Notes: generated by a model from the sequence alone, not told the origin. Shown: positions 34,159-42,538, counted from the stretch's first letter. The stretch is 64,000 bases of DNA from Saccharibacillus sacchari DSM 19268 (GCF_000585395.1 NZ_KK073875.1:3385307-3449306), one strand, 5' to 3'. A program made the numbers and translations.

Positions 34159-34187
34159 AGTCGGCAATCTTTTTCGCCGACTTTTTT
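34157..34187 (+). terminator. Rho-independent terminator
   Basis: AAAGTCGGC and GCCGACTTT are followed by T's. It separates the flavoprotein unit from the arsRBC unit. Confidence 0.85.
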
Positions 34188-34215
34188 GGTGTATTAAAAC
34201 CCCTTATATTCGTCA

Positions 34216-34252
34216 TTGCTTATATAAGTGATTTATTATATGATTATATCAT
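34216..34252 (+). promoter_or_regulatory. ars promoter with operator-like dyad
   Basis: TTGCTT (34216-34221) and TATGAT (34239-34244) are 17 bp apart. The dyad ATGAT-N3-ATCAT (34240-34252) overlaps the -10 and is a fitting site for ArsR. Confidence 0.6.
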
Positions 34253-34291
34253 TAAATGAAGCCGACAAGACTAATCACAGGGAGGGTACAT

Positions 34292-34621
34292 ATGGAACAA
34301 AAAATTCAGGAGATGGCTGAGGCGTATAAGTTATTAGCTGATAAAACACGGTTGACCATCGTTGCATTACTTAAAGAACAGGAACTTTGTGTATGTGACA
34401 TCACAGACATTATTGGCATGTCTCAACCAAACGCCAGTCAGCATCTTCGAAAACTAAAGGCAGCCGGTCTACTTAATGAAAAGAAAAGAGGACAGTGGGT
34501 GTACTATTCTCTTAATCCAGATGCAGAAGCATATGTTCAGTGTGTGTATCCGTATCTGCCATCCATGAAAGCTAAAATAGCAGGATTGAAAAACTGCTGC
34601 GGTCCTCAGGAGGAAGCATGA
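34292..34621 (+). CDS. arsR: ArsR-family arsenite-sensing repressor
   Basis: A 109-residue winged-helix repressor. The metal site ELCVCDI (Cys33, Cys35) on the DNA-binding helix is the classic ArsR arsenite site. The recognition region follows as [21 protein letters not shown] Cys pair near the C-terminus (KNCCGPQ) could add a third ligand. GGGAGGG lies 6 bp upstream of ATG 34292; the in-frame ATG 34256 lies beyond the promoter's likely start and lacks a site. Its stop overlaps the arsB start (ATGA). It probably binds the dyad at 34240 and leaves it when arsenite binds. Confidence 0.92.
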   Translation: MEQKIQEMAEAYKLLADKTRLTIVALLKEQELCVCDITDIIGMSQPNASQHLRKLKAAGLLNEKKRGQWVYYSLNPDAEAYVQCVYPYLPSMKAKIAGLKNCCGPQEEA

Positions 34622-36054
34622 CCATTATCGCGATTTTAATCTTTTTACTTACACTGACTTTTGTGATTTGGCAACCTAAGGGGCTTAATATTGGATGGTC
34701 AGCGTCAGCTGGAGCTGTCCTTGCTCTTCTTTTTGGAGTTGTGAGTCTATCCGATGTAGGTACGGTCACAGGAATCGTATGGAACGCTACGCTTGCTTTC
34801 GTAGCTATTATCTTAATTTCGCTAATCTTAGATGAAATCGGTTTTTTTGAATGGGCTGCACTGCACATGGCAAGGCTCGCAAGAGGTAATGGCAAGCTGA
34901 TGTTCGTTTATGTTGTGCTGCTTGGAGCAGCGGTGGCAGCGTTCTTTGCAAATGACGGTGCCGCACTGATATTAACACCCATTGTGCTTGCCATGGTCCG
35001 AGCGCTCAAATTTGATCAAAAGATGATTTTACCTTTTATCATCGCAAGTGGTTTTATTGCAGATACAACTTCACTTCCGCTCGTCGTTAGTAACCTCGTC
35101 AATATCGTTTCTGCGGATTACTTCGGTATTGGTTTTGTGGAGTATGCAAGTCGTATGATTGTTCCGAATTTCTTTTCAATTTTAGCGAGTCTTCTGGTCT
35201 TATTCTTGTTCTTTAGAAAGAGTATTCCAGGCAACTATGAAGTCAGTCAGCTCAAAAAACCAGCTGAAGCGATTAAGGACAAGAAACTGTTCAGAATATC
35301 TTGGATGATATTAGCCGTGCTACTGGTTGCGTACTTGATGAGCGAGTTCATTCAAGTTCCGGTGTCAGTTATCGCTGGGGTTATTGCAATCTTGTTTATT
35401 TTAGCTGCACGACGGAGTCACGCTATTCAAACATGGAAGCTCATCAAAGGGGCTCCATGGGCAGTAGTGATTTTCTCAATTGGTATGTACGTCGTCGTCT
35501 ATGGACTACGAAATGTGGGATTGACAGATGAACTTGGGAAGGTCATTCAAGCTATTGCCGACAAAGGACTCTACATCTCCACACTTGGTATGGGCTTTCT
35601 AGCTGCGGTATTGTCTTCGGTTATGAACAATATGCCGACAGTAATGATTGATGCGCTTGCAATTGAAGGAACGAATACGCAAGGTGTCATTCGGGAATCG
35701 CTGATTTATGCCAATATTATCGGCAGTGACTTGGGTCCTAAAATTACACCGATTGGCTCACTCGCAACACTTTTGTGGCTACATGTACTGTCCCGTAAGG
35801 ATGTAAAAATCACGTGGGGAAGTTATTTCAAAATTGGGATTGTACTCACCATCCCAACGCTCTTTATCACGTTAACAGGACTGTATTTGTGGCTACACTT
35901 GATCCATTCAACAAACATAAACGTTTGGTTAATGATTGCCGTAATCACAGCCATATTGGTTGTTATCGCTTGGATCATCAAAGCGTTGATTAATCCAAAA
36001 ATGGGCGAAGCGAAAATACAAGTAAGCCAAACCGAAGATAAAGGAGATCAATAA
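34618..36054 (+). CDS. arsB: ArsB-family arsenite efflux permease
   Basis: A 478-residue membrane protein with about 12 helices of the ArsB/NhaD (ion transporter) superfamily. It contains the conserved [18 protein letters not shown] and the later [18 protein letters not shown]. These Asn-Asp/Asn-Asn hairpins lie in the re-entrant transport sites. It exports arsenite, and perhaps antimonite, alone or with ArsA; no arsA gene is seen. It is about 45 residues longer than common ArsB because of an extra C-terminal hydrophobic segment ([20 protein letters not shown]) and a polar tail. It is translationally coupled to arsR and followed by arsC. Confidence 0.92.
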   Translation: MTIIAILIFLLTLTFVIWQPKGLNIGWSASAGAVLALLFGVVSLSDVGTVTGIVWNATLAFVAIILISLILDEIGFFEWAALHMARLARGNGKLMFVYVVLLGAAVAAFFANDGAALILTPIVLAMVRALKFDQKMILPFIIASGFIADTTSLPLVVSNLVNIVSADYFGIGFVEYASRMIVPNFFSILASLLVLFLFFRKSIPGNYEVSQLKKPAEAIKDKKLFRISWMILAVLLVAYLMSEFIQVPVSVIAGVIAILFILAARRSHAIQTWKLIKGAPWAVVIFSIGMYVVVYGLRNVGLTDELGKVIQAIADKGLYISTLGMGFLAAVLSSVMNNMPTVMIDALAIEGTNTQGVIRESLIYANIIGSDLGPKITPIGSLATLLWLHVLSRKDVKITWGSYFKIGIVLTIPTLFITLTGLYLWLHLIHSTNINVWLMIAVITAILVVIAWIIKALINPKMGEAKIQVSQTEDKGDQ

Positions 36055-36056
36055 TC

Positions 36057-36482
36057 ATGAACAACAAACCACTTGTTTACTTTTTGTGTACAGGAAACTC
36101 TTGCAGAAGCCAAATCGCTGATGGATTTTTGAAGGCACTTGGTAGTGATAAATACGAGGTGAGAAGTGCAGGGTTAGAGGCACATGGCTTAAATCCTCGC
36201 GCTGTACAAACGATGAAAGAAGCTGGGATCGATATTTCCAATCATACATCAGATGTGATTGATCCTGAGATTTTAAAACAAGCAGACTATATTATCACGC
36301 TTTGTGGTCATGCCAACGATAATTGTCCAATTGTACGTAATGACAAAGCGGAAAGATGGCACTGGGGCTTCGATGATCCAGCCAAGGCGACAGGTACAGA
36401 GGAAGAAATCACAGCTACATTCGCGGAGGTCCGCGATTCAATTAAAGCTCGAATCGAGCAGTTCTTGAAAGAAGGTAAGTAA
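36057..36482 (+). CDS. arsC: Thioredoxin-linked arsenate reductase
   Basis: A 141-residue enzyme of the low-molecular-weight phosphatase fold, which reduces arsenate to arsenite. The P-loop has Cys11 and Cys16 ([11 protein letters not shown]). The redox Cys83 and Cys90 ([11 protein letters not shown]) match the Cys10/Cys82/Cys89 relay of Staphylococcus Ars[12 protein letters not shown] is also conserved. AAAGGAG lies upstream, and the gene starts 2 bp after the arsB stop. The product feeds arsenite to ArsB. Confidence 0.93.
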   Translation: MNNKPLVYFLCTGNSCRSQIADGFLKALGSDKYEVRSAGLEAHGLNPRAVQTMKEAGIDISNHTSDVIDPEILKQADYIITLCGHANDNCPIVRNDKAERWHWGFDDPAKATGTEEEITATFAEVRDSIKARIEQFLKEGK

Positions 36483-36483
36483 C

Positions 36484-36921
36484 ATGGATCATGCCGAAAA
36501 GAAATACCATGCACTTATTGCTAATAAAGTTTTTATGGGCGGAGCTGCCGACGTAGAGGCAATGGTTCTTAACGAAGGCATTGAGGTCGTGGTGGATCTT
36601 CGGGAGGAAGCAACAGAGTGCGCCTATCCAACAGATCATGTGAAGTGGGTAAAGGTTCCGCTTAATGACGATACGAAAGAACATGAAGCCGAGCTTTTCA
36701 AACAAGCAATTGATGAGGTTGTTGGAGCGTATAACGTCGGCAAGAAAGTTGCCTTTCACTGTGGAGGAGGCAAGGGTAGAACGGGGACCGTTGCAGCTGG
36801 GATATTATTAGAACTAGGGTTGGCAAATACGTTTGAGGATGCTGAAATAAAAGCAAAAAGCATTAGAAGTATCATCAATATTAAACCGATGCAAAAGGAA
36901 TTATTAAAGGAAATATACTAA
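36484..36921 (+). CDS. Cys-type (dual-specificity/tyrosine) phosphatase in the ars operon
   Basis: A 145-residue protein with the Cys-phosphatase loop HCGGGKGRTG (Cys93, Arg99; C-x5-R) and a likely general acid Asp in VPLNDDTKEH. An N-terminal KVFMGGAADVEAM and VVVDLREEA fit small dual-specificity phosphatases. It begins 1 bp after the arsC stop, so it is part of the operon. The family appears in other Bacillota ars operons, as I recall. It could act on protein or small-molecule phosphate, or handle arsenate; the role is unknown. Confidence 0.78.
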   Translation: MDHAEKKYHALIANKVFMGGAADVEAMVLNEGIEVVVDLREEATECAYPTDHVKWVKVPLNDDTKEHEAELFKQAIDEVVGAYNVGKKVAFHCGGGKGRTGTVAAGILLELGLANTFEDAEIKAKSIRSIINIKPMQKELLKEIY

Positions 36922-37045
36922 AAAAGGATCTTAACCGTTAAACTAACGGGAAACGTTAGCTCAATAAAACTAAGAAGGTATCAACGTGATCAGCCGCTGT
37001 TTTCAACTAGCGGACTCGTTGCAGAAATGCTGACGATCCTTTTTT
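36920..37045 (+). terminator. Long structured terminator after the ars operon
   Basis: AAAAAAGGATC (36920-36930) pairs with GATCCTTTTTT (37035-37045) and encloses two hairpins, CCGTTA/TAACGG and CCGCT/AGCGG. The final U-run suggests a terminator with an unusually large branched stem. Confidence 0.55.
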
Positions 37046-37168
37046 GTATGCTTTTACAGACAGCATAATTTGCCTCTTAAAGCTGTTCGTAAATGTAGTA
37101 TTACGACTTTAGTGATGTTAGTAAAGTAGAGCGTGGAGTTTTTAAATATAGTGAAGGAGAGACGAGAC

Positions 37169-37342
37169 TTGAACTTAGGATATTCTCGCGTTTCGAGTAA
37201 AGACCAAAATTCAGAACGTTAGAGATTAAAGTTTTTAAATCTTAAGGTAGAAGAACGCTTTATCTTTATAGACAAAGCAAGTGGTAAAGGTTTCGAGCGC
37301 CCGGCCTATCAAGCAATGCGTTATCTCCTGTCTCTTTACTGA
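37169..37342 (+). pseudogene. Serine resolvase/invertase, N-terminal remnant
   Basis: From TTG 37169 (GAAGGAGAG upstream) the frame reads NLGYSRVSSKDQNSER, the start of a TnpR-type resolvase with its catalytic Ser in RVSSKDQN. It then meets TAG at 37220, where CAG (Gln) is expected. Reading through, RLKFLNLKVEERFIFIDKAS and GKGFERPAYQAMRYLL continue the family match to TGA 37340. The catalytic core and the C-terminal DNA-binding part are missing. It marks an older transposon or plasmid segment within the island. Confidence 0.7.
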
Positions 37343-37404
37343 TTCGACTTTTGCTTACTGAACTATTATTCTGGAAATAGAACAATCGAAGGGAGGATAA
37401 TCGT

Positions 37405-37527
37405 TTGGTAAAATACTTTCGTGGCGTCGCTTTAGGACTTGCTGCTGCGTTTCTTCTATGGGCCTTCCCATACTTAATCAATCTTGGTATGGAGAGCGCG
37501 ACAACCTTCAAGCCGATCTTACCGTAA
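37405..37527 (+). CDS. Small membrane peptide (40 residues)
   Basis: A 40-codon ORF from TTG 37405 with GGGAGG 8 bp upstream. The product has one hydrophobic stretch (VALGLAAAFLLWAFPYLINL) after a short basic start (MVKYFRG) and a polar end (ESATTFKPILP). It would be a single-pass membrane peptide. No function or family is recognised. The following 168 bp to 37694 hold nothing I can name. Confidence 0.4.
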   Translation: MVKYFRGVALGLAAAFLLWAFPYLINLGMESATTFKPILP

Positions 37528-37694
37528 GGAAAAGGCGAGAAGAGGAACGCCCCAGTCATCCGCTGCCTTTGCAGCTGTGCGTTTCATTCTCGCCCGATTT
37601 CCACGTTAACAATGTAACACGAAGAAAGCGTCATATGGCGCTCAAGTTACGGTCAACCTACAGCCATGTTACCGTCACTTTTGTTTCAAAAATC

Positions 37695-38009
37695 TTAACG
37701 CATCAACTCGTCGAGTTCTTGTTTCTTCTTATCGATATACTCGTCCACACTGTTAAAGTAAGTAAATCCACCTTGACCTTTCAGCCAATCGATTTCTTCG
37801 AGTTGCAGTTGAGGGCCGAACATGCAATTTCGCATCATTTTTAACTGCTGTTCATCTCGTATGCGGATTAAATCGAAGTCCTGTTCGTTAATGATATAAA
37901 TTTCTGGTTCCTTTCTTTCTTGAAAAGTCGATTCGCTTACATAAATCATATTGGTACCACCTCCGAACCAATTTCCACGATGCTCTTCTCTATATCCTTC
38001 AAATGCCAT
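37695..38009 (-). CDS. Hypothetical protein
   Basis: A 104-residue soluble protein not recognised. It has no signal or membrane segment. The N-terminus MAFEGYREEHRGNWFGGGTN is unusual for a folded start; the C-terminal helix EYIDKKKQELDELMR is charged. GGGAGGATACAGT precedes ATG 38009, better than the longer frame from 38027. It is the only intact gene between the resolvase remnant and the second IS copy. AT-rich non-coding DNA lies upstream of it (38010-38328). Confidence 0.5.
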   Translation of the reverse strand: MAFEGYREEHRGNWFGGGTNMIYVSESTFQERKEPEIYIINEQDFDLIRIRDEQQLKMMRNCMFGPQLQLEEIDWLKGQGGFTYFNSVDEYIDKKKQELDELMR

Positions 38010-38328
38010 ACTGTATCCTCCCAACATATGTTCTTATATTGGTAGTATAACATGACTGGGGGTCTATCAGAATGTTACATTATTCATTTAAAAACTAATG
38101 AGTTTCAAAGTTAAGTTAGTGTTCATGATGCCTCTCATGTGATTATTTACGAATCATGTTTTCCCAAATTGAGCTTTCACTCCTTTTTGCTTTAATCTAA
38201 TCTACTGGTTTACAAATCGAATGATATTCTCAGAATTTTTTTAAAAGGAGAAGTGGATTTTAATACTTTTTCCAGAATAAAGCTTACCAAAGCGAGTGGA
38301 ATAAGCAAGCGTATATGAAACGTGAACA

Positions 38329-38364
38329 GCCCGCTCAGGATAGATCCTACAGCGGGCTTTTTTT
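38329..38364 (+). terminator. Rho-independent terminator
   Basis: AGCCCGCT and AGCGGGCT with inner AGGAT/ATCCT pairing, followed by seven T's. It lies just before the second IS copy; the gene it once served is not visible. Confidence 0.75.
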
Positions 38365-38368
38365 AATC

Positions 38369-39444
38369 GACGGATTGTAAAATGAAGTGCAACACCTCGA
38401 ACTGAATATAAAAAGGCCCAAGGCCGGACTCGTGTAGAATGAAGTCACCATAACACCCTCTACAAGGAGAATCCGACCATGGACTATACGCATTTTAGCA
38501 TAATCGAGCGTAGTAAACTAGAGTTGTTGCGTAGTCAGGGAGTCGGGGTACGAGCCATTGGCCGGGCACTCGGACGTGCGGCTGGGGCCGTCAGCCGAGA
38601 GCTTAAACGTAATGGAACCGACCGGAAATACAAGGCCCAAGAGGCACAAAACGCCTACGTTTCCAGAAGGGGAAATTCGAAGCCACACGGCAAGTGGAAT
38701 CCGGCATTGGCGAGCGAGATCGAGGCTGACTTCGAAAAGACGTATTCACCCGAACAAATCCAGCACAGCCGTAAAGCCAAAGGACTTCCTACGGTTGCTT
38801 TCAAAACGCTGTACAACTGGCTCTATGCCGGTCTGCTGAGCCGGGGGAATCTCCAAGTTCTACGGCACAAAGGCAAGCGCCAGAAACCGCCGGAGACGCG
38901 TGGACGTTTTCAGATTGGGAAATCTATTTGGCAGCGCCCCAAAGCTATCCGTGACCGGGAAACATTCGGTCACTGGGAACTAGACACGGTCGTTTCCAGC
39001 CGGGGAAAAAGCAAAGCTTGCGTCGCGACATTCGTCGAACGAAAAACACGTTTTTACCAAGCCATTAAGATGCCGAATCGGACCGCGTTGTCGATGGAAA
39101 TCGCGTTTGGCGTGCTGGCCGCACCGATGCCCAAATCAGCGATTCAAACCGCAACGGTAGACCGGGGCAAAGAGTTTGCCTGTTACAAATCGTTAGAGCG
39201 TCTGCACGGCGTAGACGTGTATTTCGCCGATCCGTATTGCTCTTGGCAGCGTGGCTCCAACTAGAACGCGAACGGCTTGCTTCGGGAATTTTTCCCTAAA
39301 GGTCACGACTTTGCTCAGGTGACAGATGCCGAACTTGAACAGGCGCTTCACCTCATCAACAACCGGCCTCGCAAATGTTTAGGTTGGAAATCCACACACG
39401 AATCCTTTCAGAATGAAGTGTTGCACTTGGGTTGACAATTCGTC
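38369..39444 (+). mobile_element. IS30-family insertion sequence, copy 2 (inactive)
   Basis: A 1076-bp element with the same ends as copy 1 (GACGGATTGT... and ...ACAATTCGTC) but in the opposite orientation. The two copies point away from each other and bracket the cargo. It differs from copy 1 at many positions, so it is not a fresh duplicate. No clean target duplication is visible. Confidence 0.85.
38479..39435 (+). pseudogene. IS30-family transposase with internal stop
   Basis: The 318-codon frame aligns end to end with the intact transposase of copy 1 but has TAG at codon 262 (39262-39264). In copy 1 this codon is GAG for the catalytic Glu (GSNENANG), so one G-to-T change removed the third DDE residue and ended translation. 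The frame then continues cleanly to TGA 39433. The start has AAGGAGAATCC before the ATG. Confidence 0.88.
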
Positions 39445-39489
39445 ATATATTATTTAGTACTACACATACAAAGATCAAAGATATCTTTA

Positions 39490-39532
39490 AAAACAGACTG
39501 ACAACATTTTGATAATATTGTCAGTCTGTTTT
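39490..39532. terminator. Strong hairpin terminator
   Basis: AAAACAGACTGACAA pairs with TTGTCAGTCTGTTTT around a 13-base loop. It lies in the 413-bp gap between IS copy 2 and the lipoprotein gene. Confidence 0.75.
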
Positions 39533-39690
39533 CGTTGTCTCTTATCAAAAGCAGTATGCGAGTTAAATATTCTTTGTTAAGAGTCTTTGCTGATTTTATA
39601 GACGAATATTTTTTTGCCTGCTATACTGTTGATAACCAATCTCATTTAGGTTTTAAAAATGTCACACCAAAAATCACAAAATATCTGAAG

Positions 39691-39777
39691 ATGTACGATT
39701 AGTGACGTTGATCTTAAATCATAAATGTACGATTTAGGCGTATTGAAGGCATAAGTTGATGGTCGTTAATCGTATAC
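39691..39777. repeat. Repeated ACGATT words near the right island end
   Basis: ATGTACGATT occurs at 39691-39700 and 39725-39734. A related inverted copy, TTAATCGTATACG, lies near 39765-39777. Repeats at this distance from the core are what arm-type integrase sites look like; the assignment is a guess. Confidence 0.35.
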
Positions 39778-39791
39778 GAAACGCAATCGCC

Positions 39792-39808
39792 GATAACGAT
39801 TATCACTA
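39792..39808 (+). repeat. Putative attR core and Fur box
   Basis: GATAACGATTATCACTA is identical to 29235-29251. It contains the Fur dyad GATAACGATTATC and lies 40 bp before the lipoprotein start, where it can still act as an operator. Confidence 0.6.
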
Positions 39809-39848
39809 TCCATAAACACAACATAGACTCCGGGGGGACGTTAGAGTA

Positions 39849-40820
39849 ATGAAAAAAAACACATGCTGGATAGCGGCACTTATGCTGCTGTTCGTACTTG
39901 TGCTGAGCGCTTGCGGCAATGCGCAGACAGAGCAAGTAGCCACGACGGAAACAAACACAGAGGCTGCAACGTCGGAACCTGCGGCTGCGGAAGAAACGGC
40001 ATCGGGAACGGTTACTTACGAATCGGAGACGGGTCCCGTGGAAATCCCGGCCAATCCGACCCGCATCGTCGCGTTAACGAATGCGCCGAACGTGCTTTCA
40101 TTGGACGTCACGCCGATCGGCGTCGATCAATGGACGGGCGAAAATCCGTTGTTCACCGATAAGCTGAAGGACGTTGCGGTCGTATCGGAAGAACAACCGG
40201 AAACGGTAGCCGCTTTGGCTCCGGATCTGATTATCGCCGGATCGCATATGAAGAACCTGGATCAATTGAGCAAAATCGCGCCGACGGTCGCATACACGTG
40301 GGGCAAGCTGAACTATCTGGACCAACAGGTCGAGATCGGCAAGCTGCTGGGCAAAGAAGCGGAAGCGCAAGCCTGGGCAGACGATTTCACGAAAAGAGCG
40401 GCTGATGCAGGCGAAAAGATTAAAGCCAAATACGGCGACGACGTTACGGTATCCGTGATCGAAATCGACGGCAAAAGCGCATTCGTCATGGGCGACAGTT
40501 GGGCGCGCGGCACGGAAATCGTGTACCAAGCGATGGGGCTGAGCATGCCGGAGAAAGTTAAAGAAGCGGTATCGACGGATGGGTATTATTCGTTGTCGCT
40601 TGAAGTACTGCCGGAATATCTGGGCGACTTCGTGCTGGTCAGCCACAGATTGGACGCCAGCAACGAGATCATCGGTTCCGAAGTTTGGAATCAGATTCCG
40701 GCTGTAAAAGAAGGACATGTGATCGAGTTCGAATCCAGAGCTTCTTCGTATAGCGATCCGACGACGCTGGAGAACCTGCTCGGTATTTTCGAAAAAGGAT
40801 TCCTTGAAGATTCGAATTAA
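39849..40820 (+). CDS. Iron-siderophore ABC transporter substrate-binding lipoprotein
   Basis: A 323-residue exported lipoprotein. The signal WIAALMLLFVLVLSAC ends in a lipobox (LSAC). The mature part is a FepB/TroA-type binding protein: GPVEIPANPTRIVALTN, then APDLIIAGSHMKNLDQL, a long linking helix, and GSEVWNQIPAVKEGHVIEF near the end. It should bring ferric siderophore to a permease, but no permease or ATPase gene is adjacent. GGGGGGACG precedes the ATG. A Fur box (39792-39804) lies upstream, but its likely promoter now sits 10.5 kb away at 29193, because the island is between them. Confidence 0.87.
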   Translation: MKKNTCWIAALMLLFVLVLSACGNAQTEQVATTETNTEAATSEPAAAEETASGTVTYESETGPVEIPANPTRIVALTNAPNVLSLDVTPIGVDQWTGENPLFTDKLKDVAVVSEEQPETVAALAPDLIIAGSHMKNLDQLSKIAPTVAYTWGKLNYLDQQVEIGKLLGKEAEAQAWADDFTKRAADAGEKIKAKYGDDVTVSVIEIDGKSAFVMGDSWARGTEIVYQAMGLSMPEKVKEAVSTDGYYSLSLEVLPEYLGDFVLVSHRLDASNEIIGSEVWNQIPAVKEGHVIEFESRASSYSDPTTLENLLGIFEKGFLEDSN

Positions 40821-40876
40821 TTCGAAGATGCAGCAGGTTGACCGCGTTAAATGTCAGGTCTACCCCTATCACTATT

Positions 40877-40936
40877 AAAAATGCCCGGAACGCAGCGATT
40901 CGATCAAGTCGAATCGCTGCGCTCTCGGGCATTTTT
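40877..40936. terminator. Bidirectional terminator
   Basis: AAAAATGCCCG/CGGGCATTTTT encloses CGCAGCGATTCGA/TCGAATCGCTGCG. It separates the lipoprotein gene from the convergent amidohydrolase gene. Confidence 0.9.
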
Positions 40937-41003
40937 GATGTGCGTCGAGCTTACGGTAGCGATACCTGAATGTATGCGAAAAAGCGAAAGAATCTGCGCA
41001 GGT

Positions 41004-42464
41004 TTACCGCGATACGGTCGCCGTTTCCCGCATCGCTGCCGGATTGTCCGGTTGAGGAGGATTGACATCGTCCGGAATCGGACAGACATAAGGTTCTCCC
41101 GCCAGTTGAAGAACCAAATCCTGCTTCGCGGTTGCGATCAGCTGCGGATTAAGCAGGGCTTCGATCGCGGTAGCCGCCATTGCTTTTCCGGCATACAGCA
41201 TCGCTTTGTGCGCATGAGGAGATTGTCCCTGAGAGACGGCTTGCCAGGAATGCCCGGGCGTCGCAAAAGCCCAAGTCGCGGTTGTGCATTGGATCGTCGG
41301 AACGAGCCAACTCACATCGCCGACATCCGTGGAAGCGGACATCGGCATGCTGCCTTCGATCAGAGGAGCCAATTCCGGCAAAAGAGGATTCTCCCGTAGA
41401 GCCGCAGCTTTTTCCCGACTCATTCGACTGGCCGCAGACTGTTTATCCGGTTCCGGGATCGAAGCGAAAATGCGCTGCGCGAACGCAATTTCTTCGGCAG
41501 AAGGCACGGGCGGAGTGATTTGCTCCATATGACGGTGCATCACGCGTTCCAGCGTCGGATTCGGAATCAGATCGGATGTCGCGCCGGTAACGAAAAACTC
41601 CATCCGCGTCCCGCTCATCAGCGCTGCGCCTCGGGCTACATCCTTCACGCGTTCAAACAATTCGCGAACCTGGGCCGACTTGGGTGCGCGGATCGAATAC
41701 AGCACTTCCGCTTCGGACTGCACCACGTTCGGCGCGCTGCCGCCCGTATTCAGCACCGCATAGTGGATACGAGCCTGATCGATCATATGCTCCCGCATAT
41801 AGTTCACGCCGACGCTCATCAGCTCGACCGCATCCAGCGAGCTTCGACCCAAATGCGGCTCGGCCGCGGCATGCGTGCTTTTCCCCAAGAAACGAAAGCG
41901 TACGGTCGTCGTGGCCAGCGAAGTAACCTGCATAATCGCGTTGCTCGTACCCGGATGCCAGGTGATCGCCGTATCCACATCATCAAACAATCCTTTTCGC
42001 GCCATAAACGTCTTACCCGCGCCGCTCTCCTCGGCCGGACAGCCGTAAAAACGCACCGTTCCCGCCACCTTATTCGCCACCATATAATCTTTGACCGCTA
42101 CAGCCGCCGCCAAAGCTCCCGTCCCAAGCAGATTATGCCCGCATCCATGCCCGTGCCCGCCTGCCGCAACCGGATCGAAGCTATCCAATCCTGCCTGCTG
42201 GCTCAACCCGGCCAACGCGTCATATTCGCCGAGCAGCGCGATCACCGGTTTGCCGCTGCCGTAGCTGGCAACAAACGCCGTCTGAATCCCCGCCGCCTGC
42301 CGCTCTACCGAAAAGCCCTCCTGCTCCAATACCCGACTGAGCAACTCCGCGGACTGAAATTCTTCATACCGAATCTCCGCAAACTCCCACACCCGGTCAC
42401 TGGCATCCGTGAACATTTTCTTTTTCCGTTCCACCAATTCCGATACTGTTTCTGCAAGACGCAT
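41004..42464 (-). CDS. AbgB-like M20 amidohydrolase
   Basis: A 486-residue zinc hydrolase resembling p-aminobenzoyl-glutamate hydrolase subunit B and M20D aminoacylases. GHGHGCGHNLLG holds the metal-binding Cys/His, CPAEESGAGKTFM the Glu pair, WHPGTSN a His and TPGHSW the last His. ALLGEYDAL precedes the metal site. It removes an acyl or aminobenzoyl group from an amino acid. The start 42464 has AAGTAGGT upstream; GTG 42473 in frame is the alternative. It is the last gene after an oligopeptide importer on the same strand, separated from it by palindrome copy E, so a link in use of imported conjugates is likely. Confidence 0.82.
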   Translation of the reverse strand: MRLAETVSELVERKKKMFTDASDRVWEFAEIRYEEFQSAELLSRVLEQEGFSVERQAAGIQTAFVASYGSGKPVIALLGEYDALAGLSQQAGLDSFDPVAAGGHGHGCGHNLLGTGALAAAVAVKDYMVANKVAGTVRFYGCPAEESGAGKTFMARKGLFDDVDTAITWHPGTSNAIMQVTSLATTTVRFRFLGKSTHAAAEPHLGRSSLDAVELMSVGVNYMREHMIDQARIHYAVLNTGGSAPNVVQSEAEVLYSIRAPKSAQVRELFERVKDVARGAALMSGTRMEFFVTGATSDLIPNPTLERVMHRHMEQITPPVPSAEEIAFAQRIFASIPEPDKQSAASRMSREKAAALRENPLLPELAPLIEGSMPMSASTDVGDVSWLVPTIQCTTATWAFATPGHSWQAVSQGQSPHAHKAMLYAGKAMAATAIEALLNPQLIATAKQDLVLQLAGEPYVCPIPDDVNPPQPDNPAAMRETATVSR

Positions 42465-42538
42465 ATCAAGCACCTACTTTCTTGGAATAAGGGCGAAGCC
42501 CGGTTGAATGTCAAAAATCAAATGGAGCGAAGCGTTGG

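Larger units (their letters stand above)
29235..39808. mobile_element. Integrated genomic island with arsenic resistance
   Basis: The block is bounded by the 17-bp repeat. It is visibly richer in A+T than both flanks and holds a tyrosine recombinase remnant, two IS30-family copies, a resolvase remnant and the ars genes, but none of the intergenic palindromes found elsewhere. One copy of the repeat plus the insert is about 10.56 kb. Integration appears to have split a Fur-controlled promoter from its lipoprotein gene. With the recombinase cut by an IS, the island can probably no longer leave by itself. Confidence 0.65.

Noticed and set aside
37458-37844. A 128-codon plus-strand frame
   Set aside because: It overlaps the better supported 40-residue frame and the minus-strand gene with a good ribosome site; the product has no family features.
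38256-38321. GTG-started 21-codon frame after AAAAGGAGAA
   Set aside because: Too short, with no recognisable content, in AT-rich debris just before a terminator; probably chance.
29682-39444. A standard composite transposon with target duplication
   Set aside because: The flanking bases of the outer and inner IS ends do not match, and the two IS copies differ at many positions. I report only a composite-like arrangement.
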